This document shows positions 1-13,400 of a DNA stretch of 64,000 nt, piece by piece (position 1 is the stretch's first letter; the number at the start of each line of letters is the position of its first letter). Source of the stretch: Trichoplusia ni (taxonomy: Eukaryota; Arthropoda; Insecta; Lepidoptera; Noctuidae). The notes beneath the pieces were generated by a model. The model made no database searches. It was given only the letters and a program-made list of their open reading frames with translations, and had not been told where the DNA came from. A program made the translations under genes and the position numbers. The stretch covers positions 8,494,001-8,558,000 of the forward strand of contig NC_039483.1 in NCBI RefSeq assembly GCF_003590095.1. Direction: 5' to 3'.

Positions 1-3000
1 CTGGGCTCACAAATATACCGTACTTTATGAAAGGAACTTATTAGAACAGTTATTTGTACGCTATGATGCAATAATACATAATTGAAGCCATGATACGATA
101 TTAATTGCATGCAACAAACCTTAGCTAATGATAATTCAATATATTTCAACGTAATCTCAAAACTACATACAATTTACCTGGCCACGGCAATTGTAGTCAA
201 GTCTAATTAAATGTCGTTGCCGGACTGATTATATCATTTTACGATCAAAGGAAGTCGTGTATTATAGAAAATTGCTCCTAAAATGCAAATAATCATGCAA
301 CACGCCAGTTACAGTCACTGTGATTCAAGGTGCATTATTACAGACTAAAAATGTTACCTATTTTCATTGTGAAACCCCTGCATCCCAAAACTAAATTTCT
401 AACTACCGAAGTCGCTTACTAAATATAAAAAACACTATTTTTTATTCCCCTGTGCCAACAATATGGCTCTAAAGTTAGGATATTAATGCGTAGTTACCTC
501 ATTAAAATCGAACAAGGAATCGTAACATTATATTAGATCATTAAAATGCAGCTATAAAAAGAGAAATCATTTTCCCACAATCGCACTTCATATCATTTAT
601 AAACAATGATGCAAGAAAATACGTGTACGACCTTTCTCGTAGGCCGTAAATCAGGCAGTTTGCCTTGACTGCAACTCCTCATTGAACGCTTACAAACCGT
701 TTGTGAACGCTCAAATTACTATTGACTGCTTAGAAAATATTTTCACATCACTTAAACGATTTGTTCATCACTTAATCAATTTAGCTTCTTTTATATCTTG
801 CGTTTGTCATTATTGTATTGATTTATCAATATAATGATTCATAGCATTTTTCATTGATCATTATTTGAGTTTGCGTCACAATAGCTATGGTACGACATTA
901 TATGATTGTGTTTTTCTTTATAATCCCAAAAAATGCTATTTAAATAAAATTATTATAATAATATCATTCTGTTTACATCAGTCGAAAACCAAATTACGTA
1001 ACAAATGAACCATCTAATGCAGTTGAAGTTAATTATTTCCTTAATGTTTACCACTTAAAGCATCTTTAAATATCGTGCAAAAATGTTTGATGTCTCGAAT
1101 TTATGCAAACGTTCTGAGAAATAAAGAATAAGAAGTACCAACATGTCTGTTTAGAGCCACGCATTGTCACCGGAATCGATTACTTTACTTTTCTCTCTTG
1201 CATTATTTATAGATAGGTCTCTCGTAAAAGTTAATTCAGGAAATAGGAAGGACAAGTCGAACAACATGTAAATGGATATTCCATTATTTAATTGGCAAGC
1301 CTGATGGAATGAAATTGGATTTTTTTTCCTAAAAAAAAACAGAAAATTCACTGGAGATTCTGTTATTGACTATTTTATATTTCCTTGTTTTAATAAAAAT
1401 AAAACTTAATCGTATAGTGAAGCAAATTCGAAAATTTTTAATTAAAAGTACAAAACATAAAAACTACAATTTGCATTAAATTTATCATTTAAATGCATTT
1501 ACAAGCGACAAACCGATGTCAGTCATTCCCACGGAACTAACTCAGTAGCGAGATAAATCTTTAATTCTCACACAAACTCAAACTATCTTAAATGATCTCA
1601 AGTGTAAAAGGTCACGATTACAAATCTTCTCTCAAGTCACAACATGTCTCAACATCCATCTATGCTTAATCATATTTCACGGTAAACGTGTTCATAGATA
1701 ACTTGTGAAGAGAAAGTAATTTCGGCCTGTAATAAAGTCATTATAAAATACACTTACCACAGACAAATCTAGAAGCAGAACGTTTCAAAACTTTTTACGC
1801 GCGTGTTTTATTAATGTGGCGTAATTTGACTGTAATATAATATTATTATGCAGAACTTATTAAATTGTTATCTATTGCGATGGTGAAAAATGTGAAAATC
1901 TCATATTTTAGCGTTTTCAGGGTTTTCTCATCTGTAATTTGATAATGTAAAAACATCAGATTTTTTATTCCTATGCTCTACATATTTTTATTGATTGCGT
2001 CGAAATGTTACAAATAAAGTTCGTGAAAATTACTGATACAGTGACTTCTTGACATCGGTATACTTTAAATTAAATGTACAAGTATGAGTAAAGTATCGAA
2101 TTCACATGCAGTTTTCAGTCACCTATTAAAGTACAAATCAATTCACATAGCAACACTTGGCTTTCAAATAAAACTTGCGATCGATCGTTAATTTATTTCA
2201 TCATAGTCGTTACTTCAATAATAACGTTTATTTTATTAACTGTGTCTGACATTAAAGACTGCAGATATCTGCTAAATAATTTTTTTAAAGTGCCTCTGAA
2301 AAAAAATGAAGAGATTGAAAATAAATATTTTTTTGAATATATTTTGATTTTGGATTTTGCTGTGATAGTCATAAAATTGTAATACATTTGACATTAACGA
2401 CATTTGTTTTATTTATAAACATACTAGCAATAATCTTCACGGTAAATAATCTGTTTCATAAACCAAGCTACGAGTATATCTCAGGCAGTTAATCACATCA
2501 CATTAATAACCATGGAAAGTTAGGTCTAGGAAAAGTAAATATAGAAACAGGTTGTTATAAAATAATACGAAGGAAGTTCCGCGTATACAAATGTCTCGAC
2601 CAAACATGTTGCATGACTTAGATCGACTAGTTACTGGTCGAGATTAGATCTGTGATTGAAATTTAATTATGATAGATCATTGTTTTATTTAATGATGTAG
2701 AAAAATAAAATGCGAAATGATTTATTACATTTTGGGCTATGCTGCTTTCGATAATCTGCTTCTTACTTAATATAAGATGAGAATATTTTGACGGAGTTTG
2801 AACCAAAAAAAATATACCCAAGTCCCAAGAGACACCATTTCAGAATGGAATTTTGTACATTGTCTTAATCAATTTGAAAATCGAAGCGCTACGTAGGCGC
2901 TGCATAAATTGTCAATCTCCCTTCAAAATAATTATAATTATCTAATAACAATGTATGTTTTGTACGTGCACCAAGTTATTTTAATATATGTGCATTGTAC

Positions 3001-6000
3001 TTTGATACAAAATATTTGCCAACGCATATATTATAGCCGGTTGAGCTAAATGCGCACCGGACGCACATTATTTTAAGTATGACTATTTGAATTTGATACC
3101 ACCATACAACGTCAATCTGTCATTTTATGGTAGACTACGTACATACACTACAGTATGTACATATTTCCATTTTAGTCTATACAGCCAACGTTTAGGCCAA
3201 GGAATGTATGATCTCAATACCAGATTGAAGTAAAACTTAGAATAAATTCCATAACATGTAAGGTAAATGTATGCCTTAATTATAACCCGACCAATTACAA
3301 GTGCCATTATTTGCCATAAGATGTCATTTTGTCACTACCTTTTTAATTTTACCACATGCTTGTTACATGCTGCAAAAGTGCTAAATACACTAAACGTTTA
3401 TTGTGGGTCATGTTTGTAATATAATTTGAGTAAGAGTTCAAAATGGCGTCGTGTTAGGACAATTTGCAACGCAATATCATCCTTGACGAGTCAATATTAA
3501 AAAAGCATGGTCATGGGTCAATGTATTTCTGTTAGTATAATGATTAGGAATGTTTTATATTATAAAAATGTATTAGGTAAATAATGTTTTGCTCTAACTA
3601 TTAAGAGTACCTATAATTATTCACCTGGTAACAGACATACCAGGAAGGAAGGTTTATGGTAAACAACTTTATCCACGGGTATACGGTATTTAGTAGTATA
3701 TCTCATAAGTGAATTCAATGAACTTGACGATATTTAAACGTAAACTGCTCTAGCCAGAAGATAGTCTAGTGCACTTATATGCTACATAGGTAAACGCAGA
3801 CACTAACTCTACATTTTTATAGACAATCGCAGGAACCAAGCACAGACCTTAGAGAAAATCGAACTTTATAAGCCAAGTGAGATGTTGTAAAAAAGTTTAA
3901 AATAGAGATAACAGCAATCGTCTTAACCACAGCTAAACGCACATGATCTATAAATCCATCACTCTATTAACCCAGCCCCCACATGTTATACTAGCTCTAT
4001 AACTCACGGTTCACGTGATCCACCACCATACAATGTTGTTTCGAGGGAAATGCATTCATTAATCGATAGACAGAAAGCTCTACACTTTCTCGAGCGCTAC
4101 CAATGAACGACCCGCCCCTAATTACCCGCTCCATTGACGCACGTACGTGTAGATATTTTAATACGCGCTTCGGCGAACCAGTAATGGATGCAAGATCAAT
4201 CGAGATAGTTTAAACTGTTGTTGAAATCTTGATGCTTGTATCGCAAAAAGGTGTTGATATAAGAAGATTAAATATGTTTTATAATAGCATCGCTTGCTAA
4301 TGAAACACGTGTTGATTTCTATCGGGCATGGCGTGATCATGGCAAATCGTAATTTTTCTGTATCTTGAATTAAATCTACAACTTTTTAATACTATTTTAA
4401 TTAAGCCATTAAGAAGAGACAGAAAGAAACATGTTCCGACATACTTCACTGCATTGCAGTGTCTATGAATTGTACGTGTTCAGAAACGCTCAATACATGA
4501 ACTCTAAGAAGGTTTATTCTTAAACTATAATTTAATGTTTTTTTATTATTCAACACGAGCTCTCCTAAACGTCGATAATTGCCTACATTAAAACATTTAC
4601 AGGTGACATCCTATTAGACGTTTGTATTACAAAGCTTTCTTAAAGAAATATATCGGGGCTTTCTGCAATGACAGTTCACTTTTTTCTATTATTAACGTGT
4701 GTGTACGTGTTCGGAAAAGGTCTTATTTAAGTGCTTATCAACATTTCACATTGAATGGCTTATAAATTATTTTCTAATAGATATATTATCACGTCATCTT
4801 GTTCACTATTTAAAAGCCCTTTAAAGAAAGCGATTTAAATATTGTTAATCATAAAATATCGAAACCTCCTACAATAATTTGTAAATATCAAAACATGATG
4901 AAATATTAAAACATTATGGATCGATGTTACAGATTAGTTCCTTCATGTCTCCAAAGCCGGGAAAAACTCGACTCTCCTCTAGTAAAATATGTCGGTAACT
5001 TTTCTTCTACCAACATGTAGGTATTATTATGTTCACAAGTTTGTCCACTGGCAATGTTAATCCGAAGTATCCCGAACCAAATTCACATATCGTCGGGGAT
5101 GACATAAGTAGCGTCCGCGTGTCTCCAATACCTACACCTTTTCAGGGGACGTTTAAAACTGAATTACCTTCACTTTGTAACTAATACAGCCGCGGAAACA
5201 TAAATTAGTTACATTTGTCATATGTAAGTGGAATTATCCGATGCTAGTTATGCAGATTAGCCATCGATCTGCTATCCCCGCTATGTCCGTATATTTAAAC
5301 TGTATCTGCAATCCGTTTGTATACAACCTAATTATCATTGACCAGACGATTGCCGGGCAATACGTAAACGGAACTTTCCTAGCAAAAAACGTGTTGTGGT
5401 ACGCGCAAGATTCTTGGAAACGACAACATAATTCCTAGTAGAGGTCAGCTAGACATCCGCGCTTGAACTGGGGAGATAAACTGGTACATGAAGAACCATG
5501 TTTTGGATTCCTAACGAATCTTTTTAACATTTAGGTATACATGGAAGGAAAAGTGGTGTTTGGTGTGAACTACATAAGCAGCTTTACGTAACAAATATAT
5601 TTGAATTTTCTAGCGACCGTTGAAGAAGAAAAACTGCGAGCAGGCTATCTGCAGATTATTCAAAAAAACATAGTAATGTATCTTACAGAAAACCCTAAAA
5701 CAGAAGCAAATAAAATATGCGTAAACGAGCTCGTTAATAATTATAAGTGTGATTCTACACAACCATTTCAGCCCCTAATTGCCCCCTGTCTAGTCACCAT
5801 TCTGGTATCTCGGTTCATCACGTACAGTCGTAGATACATTCACAGCTAGGTATTTGGATATATCATCCACATTCTATCTTGATATGGTGGTACATTTGTC
5901 CGGTATGCGAAGTGAAGATGTGTAGTCATTACGTCATTAGCAAACGGATGGAAGACGGGCCTTTACGATCACAAATTATAATGTTATTCATATTTCTTTA

Positions 6001-7140
6001 ATATTCATTCATATGACACTGTTAAAACTATTTTTAGATAAATAATTCTGGTAAAAGTTTTGCTATTTAAATAATTCGAAACCAATAACATATTTTGTTT
6101 CTAATGTACAATCGTTTATATAACATTTTACACGTATAAAAGTAGGCTAAGTATGTTAATAATATAATTAATCATAACAACATGTAATTTTAATTTAAAA
6201 TTATTTGCATTGTTGTAAATTAATATCCACATTTTTGGTAAATGTTTGCGACCAAGAAGACTTCCGGTTTCATTGTTCATTTACATGACTGTTATGAATA
6301 AATATGTATTTATATTATCTATAAATAGCTGTACATTGCATTAGTTCGGTGGTACTCTTTGCTCGCCATCGTGTACTGTGCTGCCATCTCTGTATGACTT
6401 GTGAAAGTTAACCACGTTAGTTGTTCTCTTTCGAAATAGATGGCGCTGTTACATTAAACAATATGAATGATCAATTCCATGGTGACCTGGGAAACTTAAT
6501 CAAAGTTACGTATAGCTAAATATTTCCGTTAAATATATATGTTAATTATTATAATACGGTTTATATTATACACTCTGATGAATTGTGTGTTCCATTTCGT
6601 AGGATAATTTATACAAATTTTATTCGTTTTTAAAAGGGTTACTTGTCAAGCTTACAATGTGTTATAACTTATGGGCAACGTAACTTGAATTGTATGTTTT
6701 TAATTAGTATGTATTCAGTGAATTGTTCACGATGTGCGCCAGCGCAGTGTTCGTTATGAAGAACTGGGGCATTTATGAATTTATGTTTTTAATTTTATAT
6801 GAACACCAAATCTATATTTTGTTAACATCTGCCTACAGTAATTAGTAAAAGTAGAAATGGCAGTTAATTTTTTTCTTTTGTTTCTAACTTGGTATTAGCC
6901 ATAGTTCCGCTTCACAACGAGCCTATATTAACTGATTAACGTCGGTTATGTAAAAAGTATCGGATAATCAGTCTAATTAGCATAATTTACAATGATTATA
7001 AGTTCTACGAGCGTGGAAATAAATCTTGCCTAGTAGAGCGCGATAGAAAAAAACCCATAACTATCTCTCATTCACCGCAGAAGTAAATCGATTAAAAAGA
7101 CTAAAAGAATTCGTGTTACGAAAGAAATTAGCGATTAATC
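1..7140. other. Non-coding flank, no supported gene
   Basis: I see no exon here that joins in phase to the myosin gene downstream, and no recognisable family on either strand. Short open frames at 5241-5438 and 5601-5849 (+) have no family resemblance. The base composition is uniformly AT-rich. It may be a long intron of the myosin gene, whose motor exons would then lie to the left of the window, or simply intergenic DNA. Confidence 0.5.
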
Positions 7141-7171
7141 GGAGCGAGCACATATAGATTGCATCAATATT

Positions 7172-7177
7172 TATAAA
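7172..7177 (+). promoter_or_regulatory. Candidate TATA box for short myosin XV transcript
   Basis: TATAAA sits at the left edge of a small GC-richer patch (about 7175-7250) and 238 bases before the ATG at 7415. A start of transcription near 7203 would give a leader of about 210 bases. Inference from sequence only. Confidence 0.35.
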
Positions 7178-7414
7178 GATGGTGGCGGGCTTGCGGCGCG
7201 AGCGAGGCGCATACCGCCGCTGCACCTCGCGAATGCAGTGCGGAAATTGCACTATCGAAAAAAACAATAGAAATTGTATCGTCAGTTTTTAGTACCGTGA
7301 AAGTGGCAACATTGAGTCGCGGAGTTCAAGTTTCGAAAAACAACGTCAATGGTTTGTGATACTGCGAATACACGAATTGTGATTAATGTGTGCTGGTGAA
7401 CGAAATAGTAAAAC

Positions 7415-10400
7415 ATGGAGAACTTTTACGATGTTATCAGGACGCTTAGCAGGAAAACTTTGAAACGAAAACCAAAGGTACTATCCAAGTATCCATAGTT
7501 GCTATTTAAATTCATTGCCTAAATATTTACTTTAAAATAAAACTGTTTTTGAAAAACACTGCCCACTGTACCTTCTAACAATTTTTAAAATAACTTTAAA
7601 CATTAATTGGCATAAGATATAAGTTTTAAAAATAAAGTTTGAAAAAAAAAATTAGAGCTTAAGTTTGCTCTTATTTTCTCTTCTTGTTTCGTCATAAAAT
7701 CCAATACATAAAATGAAATTATGAAAAATGTACTATACAGTTCCAAAATATATAGCTAGTCTAAAGATAACCTTAGCCAGTATTGAAAATACTAGCCGAA
7801 ATTTGCCAAAGGAGTTACCCATTGAAATACTACTACTCTACTCTAGATCCTTAAATAGGACAGTTTTTTTTTATTCGGTTTCAATACAATGCAAAAATAC
7901 ACTTTACCATGTTCCCGTAACCTGAAAACAGCATAAATGAACTATTTAAGTATCATTATGATTGGGTATGGAGTACAGACAACGGGTAAAACGCAATAAA
8001 ACTGATTTATTTAGCTGACGTGCGCGCGCGCATTCACGCTTTCCCGATCTCTGGCGATGTGCACCGCAAATGATACCGATCTTGACATTCCTTGCTATTC
8101 ACCAATACCAGGCTTGGATTTGTATTAACATATATTACTTATGTATTTTATTCCGAAAACAAAGCGAATATTATAAGTATTAGCTAAAATCGGTTCCAAT
8201 CATTTGATTGAACTTTGAACGAATTAGATAAAAAGTATCATAATTTCGCATAGTTTAACCATGGTTATGATGGAAAGATGAGAATTATTAAAAAAGAACG
8301 GTAAGCCCATCGCAAAATACATGATTGAAGAATTTTGATAACTTTCCTGTCGGCGGCAAAAACGTTTGCCTAACGTTTAACTTTACGACCAGTTTTTCGC
8401 TTAAGCAAATTGTTATTAAGTTTATCAGTTAGCAAAATCTAATTTCCAGTTTACAGTCGTGAGTTGACCATGTTCACCCCGATTTACATGAAGTTGAAAT
8501 ATCTTGAGCAGTCCCACAGACTTGTATTATGGACGACATACATAAATGTATAACTACATAACTGCTATTCTACAGCTGGTTGTATTCATCATAATATTTT
8601 CACGACTAGGTCCTTGTTTAAAATATGTAAGTGTGTTTGTTATCGCTTCAGTGATGTTGAACACTATTAGCGCATGTAGGATCTCAGTATGGTAACAGTT
8701 GCTTATAAATTCACTGCCCATAACTGGTAATACCGCATAAAGAAAATAAAAATGTAAACTGTATTTATGTGTGTTCAAGCTTAATAAGCCTTTAGTAAAA
8801 ACTAAAGTAAACGTTGCTTGTTACAGGTTCAACCCAAACCAACATCAAACGGTGTCTCAAAGGAACGCGTCACGGAACGTGAGACCCGAGAGACGAGAGA
8901 GTCCAGAGACACGAGAGACATCAGAGAGACAAGAGAACCTAGAGAAGCGAGGGACTCAAGAGACTCTAGAGACTCCCGCGAAATACGCGAGCTTCGCGAG
9001 ACCAGGGACTCCAGAGAGGAAACCGACCATGTGGAGCGAAGAGCGCAGACTACGTCACCTGTACCGCGGGAGAGGGAGAGGGAGCGCGAGAGAGACAGGG
9101 ACAGGGATAGGGACAGGGAGCGGGAACGAGAGCTGAGAGACGAGAGAAGAGACCAGACCACACCGCAACACGACGGCAGACATCCACTACTGCAATTTGC
9201 CGTCGACCACTTCAGACAGAGCCCAGAGTGAGTTCCTTCACATTTTTATATAGTGCAAAGTATGTTTGACCCTCGGTGGTGTCAGGACTTAGCAAATAAA
9301 TCCCAAGTTTCATTTTTGGCTTGCCAGAATAAGAAATATTGCGCGGTCTAAGAAAGAGTAAGTTTGTTTACGCTTAAACAACACGCTTACATGCGTAACA
9401 GTTCACATTTTTCTGAGTAAGATGCCTATTACGACAACATTTGTAGTAGGATAAATTCTCAGCAGATTTGCGTGTGAATACGTTAAGATATTTCCTATCG
9501 TTAACATGACGTAAACGTGTCTAATATGTTGTAGCTCAGCTTATGGTTTAGTCGGGATTTTGTTAACTCAGTCAAAGTGGCGCCCTCTGCAAGTCACCAT
9601 AATGTCGACTAACACGTTATTTACCCCAATGTCAATGAAGTTTTAAGTATAACACTAAAAACATTGCAATATATTTCTGCCTAACTCTCACTCTATTGAA
9701 TATTTCCGCAAGTTATTATTTATACCAAAGAAAACTAGTCTTAAAGACAATTTACCAGTTGTATAGCGATTGATTACGCTATTAATTAGTTTAAAATTAA
9801 ACATTTACACCACGTTTGCGAAGTCTATTAGTTGAATTTAAACATTAATTACGACAACGTAGGCCACATTGCATGAAAGCTGATCAGACTGGCGTTGCAA
9901 CGTAAATAATTAATTACTTACCGTTTGTAGTTGATGTACTGGTTTAATTAGAAGTCTTTTATACCTAATTGACAATATAGGTAGTTTTTTAACCAATAAT
10001 TGTCTTTGTTTCCTATTAGTATTGGCTTTAGCGCTGGTAGCGCCATCTAGGCCTTCCTAAAAATACAAAATTTACGATAAAGTTTCAATTATCGGTTATT
10101 CGTTGTAAAGTATCTTAGTTGTACGTAAATCGTCGATACTGACATTGGCATTTCTTTCCCTTTACGAACTATTTATTTATACGGCAGAGATGATAGCGCC
10201 ATCTATCCGCTCACGAGGGAACAAGAACATAAAGTAACGAGTAACTATTTCAATTTTTTATTTCTTTTCCAACCACTTACCGTTACTGGGGTTTATCATA
10301 AATTACTGTCTTACAGTGATTCGATTCACTGACAGCAATGAATTGCTCACGGAGGTACAATAAATATTGACCTCTGTTTTTGTCATGTGAAATGTGGAGA

Positions 10401-13400
10401 TGAATTTGCCATTTGAAAACTTCAGTTATCTATCATAACAAAATAATTGCATTTTGTTTTCATGACAAAAAAACCCAAAACATGTCTTCTATCGTAACAT
10501 GACGTCGCGTTGCTTAAGCATCAAATAGTCGATGTTGTTAAACCTTAATTGAGAAGTGATGTACGAAACAGAATTGTTGAAGACAGGTTTACTGCAGCCA
10601 CGCGATTTATTACTGCCTAGCTTGCAATCCAGAGCAGATGCAACAATGCCTTAACGTCTACGCCTTAAGGTCGAAAATCGTATACTCTTTGTAAACTTCG
10701 TAAACGTACAGATATAAGTTATGCGTGTTATATTTTTAGTAACGGTTCCACATAAATTGGGATCCATGGAGTCAACAGAGCATAGAGGTTTTTAATTGTC
10801 TTTGAATGCGGTTATTGGGAATTGTGTTCTTGAAAAACTACTTACTGGCATGAACAGCAATGAACATGATCTTTAAATCATTTGCTTTGGAAATTGTTAA
10901 CGTCATTCAAATCAAGCTTCACTGAAAAACTGGTCGGTATTACAGGTAAAATCCTAAACTGTTTGAACATCAACATGATGTTGTAATCTAAACATTTATC
11001 TGATCTTTTACGCAGCCTTCTTAAATGTCATCTACGTTTTCGTTTGGAAGGCTGACACCGCTGGCAAATCAAACACTGAATACAAAACAAAACATTTTAC
11101 TCTACAAAACCGAATAGAACCGTATTTTGATGGTTCTTTAGGCTAAAAAACATGAGATAGGGTTTTTTACTGATAAAATTCCGCATGGACTTTCCCCGAA
11201 CTGGGGTATGCATTTCCCATTCCTGGACTCTTACAGGCCAAACTCAACCGTTACATTGCCTGAAGTAGTAGCCTTAGTTAGCTTAGGGATTATGCGCAAA
11301 ATAACTCTGATTCCTCGCCCTCTCGGGTCCTTCACTGATATTAAGCACAGACTTAGAACAAATACACATTGTTCGAGGAAAAACATTTATACAAATCTAA
11401 CACTTATAAAATCAGTCATTAACATAAACGGATAGCAAATCTTAATAGCAGGAAGCCAAATAACAATATGGTATTATAAAAATTAAACGAACAAATAATG
11501 ATTACGTGTTATTTCAGTTTTTAGCAGTCTGTTATGTTTCCACATTGTACAATGCTTTCTAAAAAACCGTGGGGAACCGTTTTACATTGAATGTAGGATT
11601 CTTACGAGTTCCAGCTACTGTCAGAATACGTTTTTATTTGCAATTCGTTAATAGATTCCTGTAGGGTTGTCTACGGCTTACGAGATGAAGACATTTTTTT
11701 TTTTAATATGTTATGGCTATAGAATCTTCATGGACATCCCTCTCCTTGGGATAGGAAGTGAGTCGTGTACCTGCATATTATAAAATGTAGCTACAGTAAT
11801 TCCTTACAATAATAATTATAATCAAACAACGAGACATGCAATTAACCAAAGTCATTACAAATAATTGAGTTGTCTTGTGAAATTTGTTACCTTTACCAAA
11901 TACACCGAGTAATGATGCGTTCTGCTTTCCACGGAACAATAGCTAGAGTTACACTTTGCTTGTTTAGTTATATCATAATAACGCATACTCAGCTACGCTC
12001 GACGAGAATGGAAAATATTTAAATTTATACTTCCTTGTGAAATAAACTTATTTAGGTACTATGTAACACAATAAAGAAGACTTTGCAAATATTGATGATA
12101 TTAATTGTCGGTTTTAAACCTGCACAAGTTGAACCTCTCGCTCACTCACTGGCCATTTTATTCTCGACCTAGTTAACAAAGAAAACAAAAGCTTTTCGTA
12201 ACAAATTTTCAATATTAGGCAACACCTTTGTCGGGTAAATTCAGATGCAACTCAAAAACAATGCGCCATAAAAACAGCCTCGGGAAAATGTAGAGCAGCC
12301 CTAGTTAGTTGATGAGCACCGTTGGCGCGGAACGCACCGCAGAGGTCGCGGGACACCGTCTCCGGCGCCAGAGCAAGTGTAACCTTCGGCCATGCCGTGT
12401 GCACTCGCAGCACGAATCAAGCACAGACTGCAAGTATCACTCATGCTTACCTTTAAGTGGTTTTTTTTATTTCCCATTAACTTTTCACCGGCCAGTACTA
12501 GTTCGTGTTTACTAACGCTAGTGTAATGTGTAATAGTGATGTTCGTTTCGTGTTTAATATAATTACAGTTATTAAGTGTTTGTATTTCCTTTAATTAGGA
12601 ATGAAAGAGCTATTGCAATATTTAGTGCTATATTGTGCTCTATCAAAAAAATATGACAAATGCCTTTTGTGTCCTATTTAGAATATCGCAATTGCAGGCA
12701 ATAAACGTAAACCACGACTAATAATAATTTATTAACATGTAGTAATATAGATTTCATTGCTTTAATCGTATTTTGTTTTAATTAAAACATATTAAAATTG
12801 TTTTAAATATACTCATCAATGTTAATTCCACGGTTTATAGCAATTACATCGACACACAAATACCAAATCGACACAACTATGACCGACAAAAAGTAGGAAG
12901 AAAAAGAACTCGCGTAACATCGTCATAATCTGTATAATACCGCTAAATACGTAAACACGAGGTAAGTTTTGAAAGCCGAAATGAATCGTTAAATTATTCA
13001 AAAATTGAGTTCCTCCGGCCGAGCGCTTTCCCCGATACGTTTAGTCGGTGATCGGCCGTCGAACGATGTCGATCGAAATGCTTACCGAGAGCAGTACGGA
13101 CATGACTGAAGACAGTCTGTCCAGCGACGAGGACGGGCTCACGTGCGAAGACGACGACAGCGTCAACCATCTACTGTGAGATCATGTTTTATTGTGATGT
13201 GTTTAGTGGATATAGTGCTTCTGTAATTCGTATTTAATCTGTGTTCCATTTGTGAAGTGACATCTCGCTGTCAAATTAGTTCTCAACAATGGCGCTACTG
13301 TGTTAGCGACAGTTTGTTTATTAATGTTCTATGGAATTCACGTGAAATAACTTTTAACACCGTTATTTTTAGAATGAGAAAGTTGTTTTGGATCATAATT

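Noticed and set aside
5241..5849. Two plus-strand frames (65 and 82 residues) as exons of an upstream myosin isoform
   Set aside because: Neither resembles motor, IQ or tail sequence, and they have no consistent donor and acceptor pair leading to 8827.
8829..9161. Minus-strand Ser/Arg/Leu frame opposite the myosin linker
   Set aside because: It is the mirror of the purine-rich coding repeat and has no splice partners or family resemblance.
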